Source: GCA-2683825 sp965662355 (lineage in GTDB: Bacteria > Planctomycetota > UBA1135 > GCA-002686595). From it: a stretch of DNA of 64,000 nt. Below the pieces are notes generated by a model. The model saw only the letters and a list, made by a program, of their open reading frames with translations, was not told where the DNA came from and ran no database searches. Positions 38,901 through 47,395 of the stretch are shown in pieces. The DNA is taken from contig CBFIHP010000009.1 in assembly GCA_965662355.1 (NCBI GenBank), positions 62,001 to 126,000 on the forward strand. The letters are read 5' to 3'. Numbering within the stretch: the first letter of the stretch is position 1; every line of letters begins with the position of its first letter. The translations under genes and the position numbers were made by a program.

Positions 38901-40742
38901 ATGTCGAGCTACCTCGTTCTCGCCCGCAAGTACCGCCCGCAGACCTTCGAGGAGGTCATCGGCCAGGACGTCGTCACCGGCGTTCTCGAGGGAGCACTCA
39001 GGGAAGGCCGTATCGGCCATGCCTATCTGTTCTCCGGACCGCGCGGGACGGGAAAGACGACCCTCGCGCGCATCTTCGCCAAGTGCCTGAACTGCGAGAA
39101 GGGCCCGACAGCGGCGCCCTGTGGCCAGTGCGATCGTTGCCAGGGGGCAGAGTCCGGGACCGAACCGGACGTGATCGAGCTCGACGCCGCCTCCCACACC
39201 GGCGTCGACACGATTCGTGAACTCCGCGAAGAGGCCTACTACGCGCCGATGCGGGCGCGGCGCAAGGTCTACATCATCGACGAGGTGCACATGCTCTCGA
39301 AGGGCGCCTTCAACGCGCTCTTGAAGATCCTGGAGGAGCCGCCTGGTCACGTCTGCTTCCTCTTCGCGACGACCGAGCCCCACAAGGTGCTCGACACGAT
39401 CCTCTCGCGCTGTCAGATCCTGCGGCTCTCCGCGATCTCCCGGGAACGGATCGTCTCGCGTCTCGAGGAGGTCTTCGCGGCCGAGGGCGTCAACGCCGAA
39501 GCCGGCGTCACTCTCGAGTTGGCGCGAACGGCGCGTGGAGGCATGCGCGATGCGCTCTCGCAGGCCGACAAGCTCCTGGCCTTGGCGGGTGACAATCCCA
39601 CCCTGGAGGATCTCCACCGACTCGGTGGCGAGGGGGGAGCGCGCGAGGCGGAGGAGATTCTCGGTCACGTCGAACGCGCCGATCGATCTGCGCTCTTGAC
39701 GAAACTCGCGGCGTTCCAAGGGGACGAGGGCGAGCTGATCGATCGGCTACTGGAGGAACTGCGTGCGTCGGCGGTCCTGGCCCACTGTGGAGCCGAAACG
39801 CCCCTGATCTCCTTGGCCGGAGAAGAGCGTCAACTGGCCCATTCCCGCGGTGAACGCCTCGGGGCGGCACGTCTCGAGCTGTGGATGAGCGATCTGGTAC
39901 GTGCCCGCGAACGCATGCGGCTCCTACCCGCGCAAGAGCGCACCCTCCTCGAGTTGTGTCTGCTCGAACTCTCCCGGGCCGAGAACACGATGCCCCTGGC
40001 CGAGCTCGTCGAGCGTCTACGAGCCCTGGAGAACTTCGCGGGTCGTCCCGATGGGGGAGGTTTCCGCCCCGCTGTACCCGATCCGGCGCCTGCGCCACCG
40101 CCTGTGCCGACGCCCGCCCCGGCTCCGTCGGCGGCTCCAGAGCCCAGCCGGACGAGCGTCTCCGAGATCCCCGACGTTCCGGAGACTTCCGCCGACGGAG
40201 GTGCTCCGCAAGCTGCGGACAACCCCGGCTCGGCCGGATTGCTCCAGCCCCAGCCGCCGCCCGCTCCGGTTCCGACAGCGCTTCTGGATCAGGCCTCGAC
40301 GGCGGAAAACCCCTTCGCTTCCTTTTGGAGTCCTTTCCTGGCCGAGCTCTCGCGCAAGCACGGAGCCCTCGCCAACGTCTTCCGCACCCGGGGCGGTCCC
40401 GAGGTCCTTTCCGAGCCCGAGCCCGGCGTTCTGAACATCCAGCTGAAGGGGGTCACGGGGGACGAGGAGAAACTGATCTCCGACAGGCGCAACCAGAGGG
40501 CCACGGCTCGGGTAATCTCGAAGCTCGTAGGTCGTGCGTTCGAGCTTCGGATGGGCTCTCCCGCGCCATCCAAGGGCGGCCCGTCCATGACCGGGGATAC
40601 CTCCGAGGCCACTTCGGCCCCGGGCCAAGACGGGACTTCCCCTGCAACCGAGGAAGCCGCGGCTTCTAGGAAGCGGGAGAAGGACGAATTCACTCACCAG
40701 GTTTCCGACCTGTTCGGCGGGACCATCGAGGAGCTTTCATGA
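38901..40742 (+). CDS. dnaX: DNA polymerase III subunits gamma/tau
   Basis: 613 residues from ATG 38901 (SSYLVLARKYRPQTF). Walker A GPRGTGKT is at 46-53, the four-Cys zinc module runs about 62-80, Walker B is IIDEVHML, and the SRC sensor motif is present. After the clamp-loader core comes a Pro/Ala-rich linker (about 390-470) and a C-terminal domain. No obvious A6G slippery site was noticed, so a programmed-frameshift gamma form is not supported. The stop overlaps the ybaB ATG (ATGA). Confidence 0.96.
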   Translation: MSSYLVLARKYRPQTFEEVIGQDVVTGVLEGALREGRIGHAYLFSGPRGTGKTTLARIFAKCLNCEKGPTAAPCGQCDRCQGAESGTEPDVIELDAASHTGVDTIRELREEAYYAPMRARRKVYIIDEVHMLSKGAFNALLKILEEPPGHVCFLFATTEPHKVLDTILSRCQILRLSAISRERIVSRLEEVFAAEGVNAEAGVTLELARTARGGMRDALSQADKLLALAGDNPTLEDLHRLGGEGGAREAEEILGHVERADRSALLTKLAAFQGDEGELIDRLLEELRASAVLAHCGAETPLISLAGEERQLAHSRGERLGAARLELWMSDLVRARERMRLLPAQERTLLELCLLELSRAENTMPLAELVERLRALENFAGRPDGGGFRPAVPDPAPAPPPVPTPAPAPSAAPEPSRTSVSEIPDVPETSADGGAPQAADNPGSAGLLQPQPPPAPVPTALLDQASTAENPFASFWSPFLAELSRKHGALANVFRTRGGPEVLSEPEPGVLNIQLKGVTGDEEKLISDRRNQRATARVISKLVGRAFELRMGSPAPSKGGPSMTGDTSEATSAPGQDGTSPATEEAAASRKREKDEFTHQVSDLFGGTIEELS

Positions 40743-41062
40743 GCGGTTTGGGCGACATGGGCAACCTCCTGAAGCAAGCTCAGGAGATGCAGAGACAGGT
40801 CGACAAGGTGCGCAGCGGTTTGCGCACGCGCGTCGTTACCGGCAGTTCGTCGGCGGGGGATGTGCGCGTCGACATGACCGCCGACCGCCACGAGGTCAAG
40901 TCGGTCCACGTCTCGCCCGACTTCCTCAGCACAACGAATGCCGAAGAGCTCGCCGAGCGCATTCGCTCGGCGGTCGCCGATGCCCTGCGTCGCGCGGAGG
41001 ATGTCGAGCGCGAAGAAGTCGGGCGCGTCACGGGCGGCATGCAGCTGCCGGGGCTTTTCTAG
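40739..41062 (+). CDS. ybaB: Nucleoid-associated protein, YbaB/EbfC family
   Basis: 107 residues. N-terminal helix with GNLLKQAQEMQRQVDKVR and the TADRHEVKSVHVSPDFL strand pair are typical. The protein forms a tweezer-shaped DNA-binding dimer. It is nested between dnaX and recR as in a very wide range of bacteria, with a four-base overlap with dnaX. Confidence 0.95.
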   Translation: MSGLGDMGNLLKQAQEMQRQVDKVRSGLRTRVVTGSSSAGDVRVDMTADRHEVKSVHVSPDFLSTTNAEELAERIRSAVADALRRAEDVEREEVGRVTGGMQLPGLF

Positions 41063-41077
41063 GAGCGGCCGAGGAGG

Positions 41078-41695
41078 ATGGCGTACCCCGCTCCTCTCGA
41101 GAGACTGATCGAGGTCTTCGAGCGCTTCCCAGGCATCGGACGACGAAGTGCCGAGCGCCTGGCCTTTCACCTGTTGCGCGATCCCGAGGCGCGGGCCCTG
41201 GCCCCGGCGATCGAGGACGCGCTCAAGCGCACCCGTCGTTGCGGGCAATGCTGCAACGTCGCCGACAGCGACCCCTGTGGAATTTGTTCCGACGGCTCCC
41301 GCGACCAGGCGGAGCTCCTGGTGGTCGAGGAGCCGCGGGACGTCGAGGCCGTCGAGCGCACCGGCGCCTTTTACGGCGGCTACCACGTGCTCATGGGCTC
41401 GCTGAACCCCGCGGAGGGGACCGAGGCCCATCACCTCTCGATCGCCGGGCTCGTCAGACGCGTCCAGGGGGGAACGATTCGCGAGGTCATTCTCGGGACC
41501 GATCCCGACACCGAAGGCGAGGCGACATCCCTGTGCGTGCTCGAGGCCTTTGACGCGGCCAAGCTCGGTGTGCGGGTTTCGCGCCTGGCCCGGGGCGTTC
41601 CGGCGGGCAGCGCACTCGAATATCTGCACCGGGGCGTGATCGAAGATGCGCTGGCGGGCCGGGTCGCCTTGCGGAAAGAAACGTCCAATCCGTAG
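41078..41695 (+). CDS. recR: Recombination mediator RecR
   Basis: 205 residues, typical. Helix-hairpin-helix FERFPGIGRRSAERLAFHL, a Cys4 zinc finger (CGQCCNVADSDPCGIC), and a TOPRIM domain starting VVEEPRDVEAVERTG. RecR works with RecO and RecF to load RecA at gaps. GAGGAGG sits directly upstream of the ATG. Confidence 0.97.
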   Translation: MAYPAPLERLIEVFERFPGIGRRSAERLAFHLLRDPEARALAPAIEDALKRTRRCGQCCNVADSDPCGICSDGSRDQAELLVVEEPRDVEAVERTGAFYGGYHVLMGSLNPAEGTEAHHLSIAGLVRRVQGGTIREVILGTDPDTEGEATSLCVLEAFDAAKLGVRVSRLARGVPAGSALEYLHRGVIEDALAGRVALRKETSNP

Positions 41696-41737
41696 AGACG
41701 TGTTCATTCCTGTCGAGCGCGGGTCGATGTTGGAGCC

Positions 41738-43117
41738 GTGCGACCCGGTCATGGACAATCGTTGCGCCAAACGGTGCGGCAGGAAATGCAGCTGCTTCCC
41801 CGCATGCTGCAATCCATCGAGATCCTGCAGCTGCCGGCCACCGAGCTAGAGACGTTCCTGATGCAGCAAGCCCAGGAGAACGGGGCTCTGCGCGTCGAGC
41901 GCGCACCGGATCCGGGCCATTTCCCCGATGGCCGCCGGTTCCAGGGCGCGGGCGGGGCTTCCGAGGCGAGCGATCGCAAGAGCGCCTGGCTCGAGAATCA
42001 CGAAGCGCCGTTGGGAGGCATGCTCCAGGCCCTGGAAGAGCAGCTCTCCTGGCTCGACATGTCCGAGGCGGAGGCCCCCTGGGTGCGGCTCGTCGTCGAG
42101 TGTCTCGACGATCGCGGGTACCTGTCGATGTCGGACGAAGCCCTGCTCGCCCAGGCCAAGGAGCGGGCCCTCGAGGGCGGTGTTGTGGATCTTGGCCGGG
42201 CCATCGCCTTCGTCCAGCAACGGCTCGAGCCGCGTGGCATCGGCGGTCGCGACCTGGTCGAGGCGCTTCTGCTCCAGCTGGAGCCGACGGACCCCGACTA
42301 CGAGCTTCTGTGCCGCCTGCTCGAGGAATTTCTCGACGATTTGGCGCGCAACAAACTTCCCGCCGTGGCCAAGGCCCTCGGAGTCGATCTCGAGCGCCTG
42401 AACGAACTGCTCGCTCGTCTGCGTTACCTCAGCCCGGTACCCGCGGCCGGAATGGGCGGCGGCACTCCGCCTCCGATTTACCCGGAGGTCATCGTCGAGC
42501 GTTGCGAGGAGGGCTTCCAGATCCGCATCGACAACTCGGGTCTGCCGACGGTCTCGATCGATCCCGAATTCCGGGCGCTCGCAAATCAGGGCCCCAAGGA
42601 GAAGGGGCCCGAGCGCGACGAGATACGGCGCTACATGCGCGAGAAGCTCGACCGCGCGCGCTGGATCGTCGAGGCCCTGGAACAGCGCAAGCGCACCCTC
42701 CTGCGCATCGCAAACCACGTTTTCCATCTGCAGCAGAAGTTCCTCGACTCGGGCCCGCGGGCCCTGGTTCCGCTCTCGATGGGGCAAGTGGCGGACGCCT
42801 TGAACATCCACACCTCGACGGTCAGTCGCGCGGTTGCCGGCAAGTACGCCGAGACCCCCGAGGGCATCATTGCCATGCGCGAGCTCTTCCCCGCGGCGGC
42901 CGGGGGCAACGTCGAGGGAGCCGTTCGCGACGATGCCCGCGAGGCGGTGCGCGCCATCGTCGCCGCCGAGGACACGGCCCATCCGCTAGCGGATGACGAG
43001 ATCGTGAAGGCCATGACCAAGGATGGCTTCAAGATCGCTCGGCGGACGGTCGCCAAGTATCGAAAGGAGCTCGACATTCCAAGCTCCTACCGCCGGCGCC
43101 GCTACGACGCCGCCTGA
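41738..43117 (+). CDS. rpoN: RNA polymerase sigma-54 factor
   Basis: 459 residues from a GTG start, the only usable start in the frame. The Gln/Leu-rich activator-interacting region is at the N-terminus (MLQSIEILQLPATELETFL). Core-binding and DNA-binding domains follow, with the helix-turn-helix near LSMGQVADALNIHTSTVSRAV and the RpoN box ARRTVAKYRKEL at 434-445. Sigma-54 needs an AAA+ enhancer-binding activator; none is encoded here. It begins a cluster leading to hpf, ptsN and HPr. Confidence 0.97.
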   Translation: MRPGHGQSLRQTVRQEMQLLPRMLQSIEILQLPATELETFLMQQAQENGALRVERAPDPGHFPDGRRFQGAGGASEASDRKSAWLENHEAPLGGMLQALEEQLSWLDMSEAEAPWVRLVVECLDDRGYLSMSDEALLAQAKERALEGGVVDLGRAIAFVQQRLEPRGIGGRDLVEALLLQLEPTDPDYELLCRLLEEFLDDLARNKLPAVAKALGVDLERLNELLARLRYLSPVPAAGMGGGTPPPIYPEVIVERCEEGFQIRIDNSGLPTVSIDPEFRALANQGPKEKGPERDEIRRYMREKLDRARWIVEALEQRKRTLLRIANHVFHLQQKFLDSGPRALVPLSMGQVADALNIHTSTVSRAVAGKYAETPEGIIAMRELFPAAAGGNVEGAVRDDAREAVRAIVAAEDTAHPLADDEIVKAMTKDGFKIARRTVAKYRKELDIPSSYRRRRYDAA

Positions 43118-43158
43118 GCCCTGGAACTCTTGCCGCGTCAGACGTTAGGTTACGCCCC

Positions 43159-43953
43159 GTGCGGAACGTACGGATCCAGGTCGCCTATGACGGCTCCCAG
43201 TTCTATGGCTGGCAACGTCAGGAAGGCTTCGAGAGTGTTCAGGGGGCGATCGAGCAGGCTCTCGCGGACCTGACGGGCGAACACCTGACGGTGTACGGCT
43301 CCGGGCGCACCGATACGGGGGTCCACGCCTTGGCCCAGGTGGCGAACTTCCATGTGGAGACGAAGCTGAGCGACAACCGCATGCTGTACGCCCTGAATGC
43401 GCACTTGCCCGAATCGGTGTGCCTTTCGGCGCTCGAGACCTGTGCCGATGACTTTCACGCCCAGGCCAGCGCGCTAGGAAAGCGCTATCTGTACGTGGCG
43501 CGGACCACCCGCTTTCGAGCCGCCTTTGGGCGCCAGCACCATCACTGGGTGCGGGAGACCCTGGACGTCGAGGCGATGCGCAAGGCGGCCGCGCACATCG
43601 TCGGCGAGCGTGACTTCTCCGCGCTGGCCAATGCCGGGTCGCCGAGGAAGTCCAATGTCCGCCACGTTCGCGCGCTGCGCATCGTGGCCCGCCGCGAGCA
43701 TCTGGCCCTGCTCGTGACGGGTAACGGCTTTCTCTACAACATGGTGCGTACCATCGCCGGAACGATTTTCGAGGTGGGGCGGGGGCGTATGTCGGCGGAC
43801 TTCGTTCCCGAGCTCTTGCGGTCGGGGGATCGGGCCCTGGCGGGGCCCACCGCGCCCGCCGCGGGGCTCTATCTCTTGCGTGTTTTCTACCCCGATCCCT
43901 GTTTCGGGAAGCAGACCCACGGCCCACGGGGTCGTCCGGGGGGGGTCGCCTGA
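43159..43953 (+). CDS. truA: tRNA pseudouridine(38-40) synthase
   Basis: 264 residues, GTG start. Catalytic Asp52 lies in GSGRTDTGVHA (48-57). NFHVET, KRYLYVA and GNGFLYNMVRTIAGT are family blocks. TruA isomerises uridines in the anticodon arm. The final ~15 residues are Gly/Arg-rich. It sits between rpoN and hpf, where proteobacteria usually have no gene. Confidence 0.96.
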   Translation: MRNVRIQVAYDGSQFYGWQRQEGFESVQGAIEQALADLTGEHLTVYGSGRTDTGVHALAQVANFHVETKLSDNRMLYALNAHLPESVCLSALETCADDFHAQASALGKRYLYVARTTRFRAAFGRQHHHWVRETLDVEAMRKAAAHIVGERDFSALANAGSPRKSNVRHVRALRIVARREHLALLVTGNGFLYNMVRTIAGTIFEVGRGRMSADFVPELLRSGDRALAGPTAPAAGLYLLRVFYPDPCFGKQTHGPRGRPGGVA

Positions 43954-44228
43954 TGGGGTATTGACCAATGGCCTGGGGCGAGCGAAATTAGAACTCGCTG
44001 CTCACCTATGAAAGAGCGAGTTGCTTCCCCGGTTCATGTCGTGACGACAACGAAATCGAGCATCGGGATCCGCGGATTCGGATGTTGGACGATTTTCGGT
44101 CCCGAACCGGGTACGCCCCGAGCGCGCGTGGCGACACCCTTGCGCCTCGCCAGCGTGCCGCTCCATGTCATTCGAGGTGGGAGTTCCCCTTACGAGTCGT
44201 GCTTTTTTGCGCCCAGGAGGCAATGCCT
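43954..44228 (+). other. truA-hpf intergenic region
   Basis: 275 bp with no gene. A TTGACC at 43961-43966 is followed 17 bp later by GAAATT, a poor -10. A six-T run occurs near 44203-44209. AGGAGG at 44215-44220 is the hpf ribosome-binding site. A promoter here would be expected, since hpf is normally induced separately from rpoN. Confidence 0.35.
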
Positions 44229-44534
44229 ATGAAGACGGAAGTGGTCATCCCCCACAACGAATATCCGGCACACGTACGCGACCATGTGGTCAACAAGCTC
44301 GGGACGTTGGAGCGCTTTTTCGAGGGAACGGTCTCGGTGCGCGCCGTCCTCGAGCGCCAACACACCGAGCACCGAGTCGAACTCGTCGCCAACGTGCGTC
44401 CTGGCGTCGTGCTCGTGATCGATGCCACGGCCGACACCATGTCAGGCTCCCTCGACAGTGCCCTCGAGCGGATGGGGCGGGTTTTGGTTCGCCACAAGGA
44501 CAAGCTGAAAAAGAAGGTTCGCGCGCGGGCCTAG
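44229..44534 (+). CDS. hpf: Ribosome hibernation promoting factor, short form
   Basis: 101 residues from ATG 44229, placed eight bases after AGGAGG; the ATG at 44223 is too close to that site. The S30AE/YfiA fold is shown by PHNEYPAHVRDHVVNKLGTLERFF and the basic C-terminus (RHKDKLKKKVRARA). There is no long C-terminal dimerisation domain, so it is the short HPF/RaiA class that binds the 30S decoding channel in stationary phase. In many proteobacteria hpf also lies between rpoN and ptsN. Confidence 0.93.
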   Translation: MKTEVVIPHNEYPAHVRDHVVNKLGTLERFFEGTVSVRAVLERQHTEHRVELVANVRPGVVLVIDATADTMSGSLDSALERMGRVLVRHKDKLKKKVRARA

Positions 44535-44723
44535 ATAGGCGGTACCCCATCTCGGCTCTCGGTTTCTTGGCCAACGGGCGGAAACCCGAATTTCGCGCCT
44601 GTACGGAGCGTTCCCGCCAAGCCCCGGGAGCCGATATCTGCTATCCTTGACGGCGCACTCTCCCCGAGGTCACGCCTCTCTGGCGCGACCCCTCTCCCCG
44701 GGGGAAACCAGACGACTGCCCCT

Positions 44724-45212
44724 ATGCGTACCGAGGCAAAAGACTACTGGAAGCTCTTCCGTCCCTCCGCTTGCGTTCTGCAGCTGAAAGGCCAGGAGAG
44801 GAGCCAGGTTTTCGAAGAGATCATCTCCAACTTCATCAAGGCCAAGGTGCTGGACGAGGGGCTGCGAGCCGCGGCCCTGCAGGCCTTGGTCGAGCGGGAA
44901 GAGCTGGCCTCCACCGGCGTCGGCAAAAACGTCGCCATTCCACACGTCAAGTTGGCTGGCCTCGAAGAGGCTGTCGTGGGCCTTGCGATTCACCCCGAAG
45001 GCGTCGAGTGGAGCTCCCTGGACGGCTCGGCCGTGAAGATTCTCTTCACCGTGCTGCGACCCGAGAGGGAGAGCGAGCGCTACGACCCCGAGCGACACCT
45101 CGACATGATGCGCTGGATTTCCAGCCTCGGTCGCGCAGGCGACTTCCGAAGTTTCGCATTGAACTGTCCTACGAAAAAGGCCCTGGTCGATCTCCTCAAG
45201 GAGATGTCCTGA
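44724..45212 (+). CDS. ptsN: PTS IIA-like nitrogen-regulatory protein
   Basis: 162 residues. The EIIA-type fold has the phosphorylatable His74 in GKNVAIPHVKL. The family usually receives phosphate from NPr/HPr and signals nitrogen or potassium status instead of moving sugar. It lies between hpf and an HPr gene and downstream of rpoN, which supports the PTS-Ntr assignment. No transport EIIB/EIIC domains are attached or nearby. Confidence 0.9.
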   Translation: MRTEAKDYWKLFRPSACVLQLKGQERSQVFEEIISNFIKAKVLDEGLRAAALQALVEREELASTGVGKNVAIPHVKLAGLEEAVVGLAIHPEGVEWSSLDGSAVKILFTVLRPERESERYDPERHLDMMRWISSLGRAGDFRSFALNCPTKKALVDLLKEMS

Positions 45213-45225
45213 TCTAGCCCGAGCG

Positions 45226-45510
45226 TTGAGCATCGAAGAGATTCGAAGGACCGTTCGTGTCGTCAACTCCCAGGGGCTGCATGCTCGCCCCTGCCACTCG
45301 ATCGTGTCCGCAGCGCAGGCCTACTCGAGCGACCTGTTCATCAAGTCGGGCGGGCGCGAGGTGAACGGCAAGAGCATCCTCGAGCTGATGACGCTCAATG
45401 CGGGCGAAGGAACCGAGCTCGAGGTTCGCGCCCTTGGAGGGGATGCCCAGGGCTTGGTCGAGGCGATCGAGGTGCTCTTCTCCGAAGGCTTCGGAGAGCT
45501 GGCGAAATAG
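45226..45510 (+). CDS. ptsH: Phosphocarrier protein HPr (NPr-like position)
   Basis: 94 residues from a TTG start (SIEEIRRTVRVVNSQG). His19 in GLHARP is the phosphoacceptor (His15 of classical HPr). Ser50 in NGKSILELMTL lies 31 residues later, matching the regulatory Ser46 of Gram-positive HPr. The gene is 13 bp after ptsN, so it probably donates phosphate to it. No EI or HPr kinase is in the window. Confidence 0.93.
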   Translation: MSIEEIRRTVRVVNSQGLHARPCHSIVSAAQAYSSDLFIKSGGREVNGKSILELMTLNAGEGTELEVRALGGDAQGLVEAIEVLFSEGFGELAK

Positions 45511-45704
45511 CCAATCCCCCCGCGGTCCAGGGCCTCTGACTCGAAGTGTCGGTCCCCGCAGCCGGATTCCAGGTTTCGGGAGAGAAAACCGCGACTGCCC
45601 CCTCCAGCTTTTTCCGGGATCGGGCCGACAAGGCCCCACAAGGCTCACCCCCGGCAATAGGCCATGGGTGTTCGGCCTCCCCGGTATTCAAGAAGAGGTA
45701 GCAG
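45511..45704 (+). other. HPr-pilM intergenic region
   Basis: 194 bp with no gene and no convincing terminator. AGAAGAGG just before the pilM GTG is its ribosome-binding site. A pilus-operon promoter is expected here but no clear -35/-10 pair stands out. Confidence 0.4.
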
Positions 45705-46754
45705 GTGTTCGGAAAAACCAAGAGCATCGTCGGTCTCGACCTCGGTTCGCAGGTCGTCAAGGCTGTCGAAATCTCACTCGAGGGATCAGAGCCCGTCATC
45801 ACCGGTTTCGCTCTGGCTGAGGTCACGTCTGGTGGGGATCGCGCTGACGCTATCGCGCAGATCTTCAGCAAGGGACATTTCCGCGGCAAGAACGTGGTCA
45901 CCTCCGTCTCTGGGCAGGCGGTTGTCGTGCGCTATATCACGATGCCGCAGATGAGCGACCAGGAGCTCTCCCAGGCGATTCGCTTCGAGTCGGACAAGTA
46001 TCTGCCCTTCGACAACGACGAGGTGCAGATCGACTGTCAGAGGCTCATGCGCACCCCACCGATGCAGAACGATGGGGGAGGCGCCGAAGAGCAGATGGGC
46101 GTCGTGCTCGCCGCGTGTCGCCAAGCGGTGGTCGAAGAGCAGATCGGTGAGATCACGCGCCACGGGCTGAGTCCCATCGCCGTCGATGTCGATGTCTTCG
46201 CCCTGGCCAACGCCTGGGAGCTGTGCGGCCTCGCGGAGGCGGACTTCGCCGACAACGAAAACAACGCCATCGCGCTCGCGGATGTGGGTGCTTCCTGCAC
46301 CTCGATCAACGTCCTCTGCGAAGGCGAAACCTGCTTCAGCCGTGAAATCGGCATTGGCGGTCAAGACATGACCCAGGCGATGGCTCGTCGTCTCGGCGTC
46401 GATATCGCCCAGGCAGAGCTGATCAAGCGGGAATCCGAGGGACGCGAGGCCGAGGTCGGTCGCGCGATTTCCCCGGTGCTCGAGGACCTGGTCAGCGAGC
46501 TTTCGCTGAGTCTCGACTACGTCGAGAACCGCGAGGGCCTGCGCGTCGAAGAGGTGCTCCTCTCCGGTGGCGGGGTCATGGCTCCCGGCGCCGTCTCGTT
46601 CATCGAGCAGGCCACCGGTCGCCCGGCACGCACGTGGAATCCCCTCGAGGGGCTGCGCGTCGCGTCCGACCGGGTGGATGTCGAACAGCTTGAAGCGTGT
46701 GCCCCGTCCCTGGCAGTCGCCATTGGTCTCGCAGCCCGAGTGTGCGCAGCATGA
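45705..46754 (+). CDS. pilM: Type IV pilus assembly protein PilM
   Basis: 349 residues, GTG start. The actin-like/FtsA-like fold is signalled by IVGLDLGSQVVKAVEIS at the N-terminus and LSGGGVMAPGAVSFIEQATG late in the protein; IRFESDKYLPFDNDEVQID is a typical PilM block. PilM is cytoplasmic and binds the N-terminal tail of PilN, linking the pilus motor to the inner-membrane alignment complex. Its stop overlaps the next gene (ATGA). Confidence 0.94.
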   Translation: MFGKTKSIVGLDLGSQVVKAVEISLEGSEPVITGFALAEVTSGGDRADAIAQIFSKGHFRGKNVVTSVSGQAVVVRYITMPQMSDQELSQAIRFESDKYLPFDNDEVQIDCQRLMRTPPMQNDGGGAEEQMGVVLAACRQAVVEEQIGEITRHGLSPIAVDVDVFALANAWELCGLAEADFADNENNAIALADVGASCTSINVLCEGETCFSREIGIGGQDMTQAMARRLGVDIAQAELIKRESEGREAEVGRAISPVLEDLVSELSLSLDYVENREGLRVEEVLLSGGGVMAPGAVSFIEQATGRPARTWNPLEGLRVASDRVDVEQLEACAPSLAVAIGLAARVCAA

Positions 46755-47395
46755 TTCTCATCAACCTGCTTCCCGAAGCGTATCGGGAGAAGAGCAAGAC
46801 TCCGGTCAAGTACATGGCCGGCGTGGCCGCATCGGTGTCCATCTGCGGTTCGCTCCTGGCTTTTTGGGCCTGGACCGCTTTTGGGGTCGCCGCCGAGGTC
46901 AGGTCCCAGCTGACCGTCCTGAGTGACACGAAGGCCGGATTGGAGCCCCAGGTGAACTACCACCGCGAGCTCGAAGCCGAGTCGAAGATCTTCCAGGCCC
47001 GCGAGCAGCTGCTCGATCGCATCACCTCGTCGCGCGTGGGTTGGACCCGCAAGCTGGACGAGTTGATCGAGCTTGTGAATCGCCAGGGCGAGGAGAACTA
47101 CCTCGTGTGGTTCAAGGACCTGGAGGCCCAGGTTCAGGACAACGCCAGGAGCAAGGTCTACGGTCGCTTGAAGGCTGAAGGGCACACCGCCGAGAGCCTC
47201 TCGCACGTCGCCAACTTCCTGGAGGACGTGTCCCAGTCGAAGCTGAGAGATGTCTTCGGTCCGCCCCACGCTCCCGAGGGGTCCGCCAGCGAGACGGACG
47301 AGGGCCTGGTTCCCGCGAAGATCTGGACCTTCCCGTTGCATCTCGACCTGAAGTCACCTGAAGAGCGCAAGGAGCTCAGGAAGGGCACCTCCTGA
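46751..47395 (+). CDS. pilN: Type IV pilus assembly protein PilN-like
   Basis: 214 residues from ATG 46751. It begins with the PilM-binding tail (MILINLLPEAYREK, the INLLP motif), then one membrane helix (about 24-46) and a periplasmic coiled-coil and ferredoxin-like region. Sequence after ~120 is divergent. Overlaps of four bases with pilM and one base with the following gene indicate tight translational coupling. Confidence 0.88.
   Translation: MILINLLPEAYREKSKTPVKYMAGVAASVSICGSLLAFWAWTAFGVAAEVRSQLTVLSDTKAGLEPQVNYHRELEAESKIFQAREQLLDRITSSRVGWTRKLDELIELVNRQGEENYLVWFKDLEAQVQDNARSKVYGRLKAEGHTAESLSHVANFLEDVSQSKLRDVFGPPHAPEGSASETDEGLVPAKIWTFPLHLDLKSPEERKELRKGTS

Noticed and set aside
38901..40742. 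Programmed frameshift in dnaX producing a gamma form
   Set aside because: No slippery A-rich heptamer followed by a stem was seen near the end of the ATPase core.
43970..43983. GG-N10-GC resembling a sigma-54 promoter before hpf
   Set aside because: Flanking bases do not match TGGCAC/TTGC; such spacing is expected by chance in GC-rich DNA.
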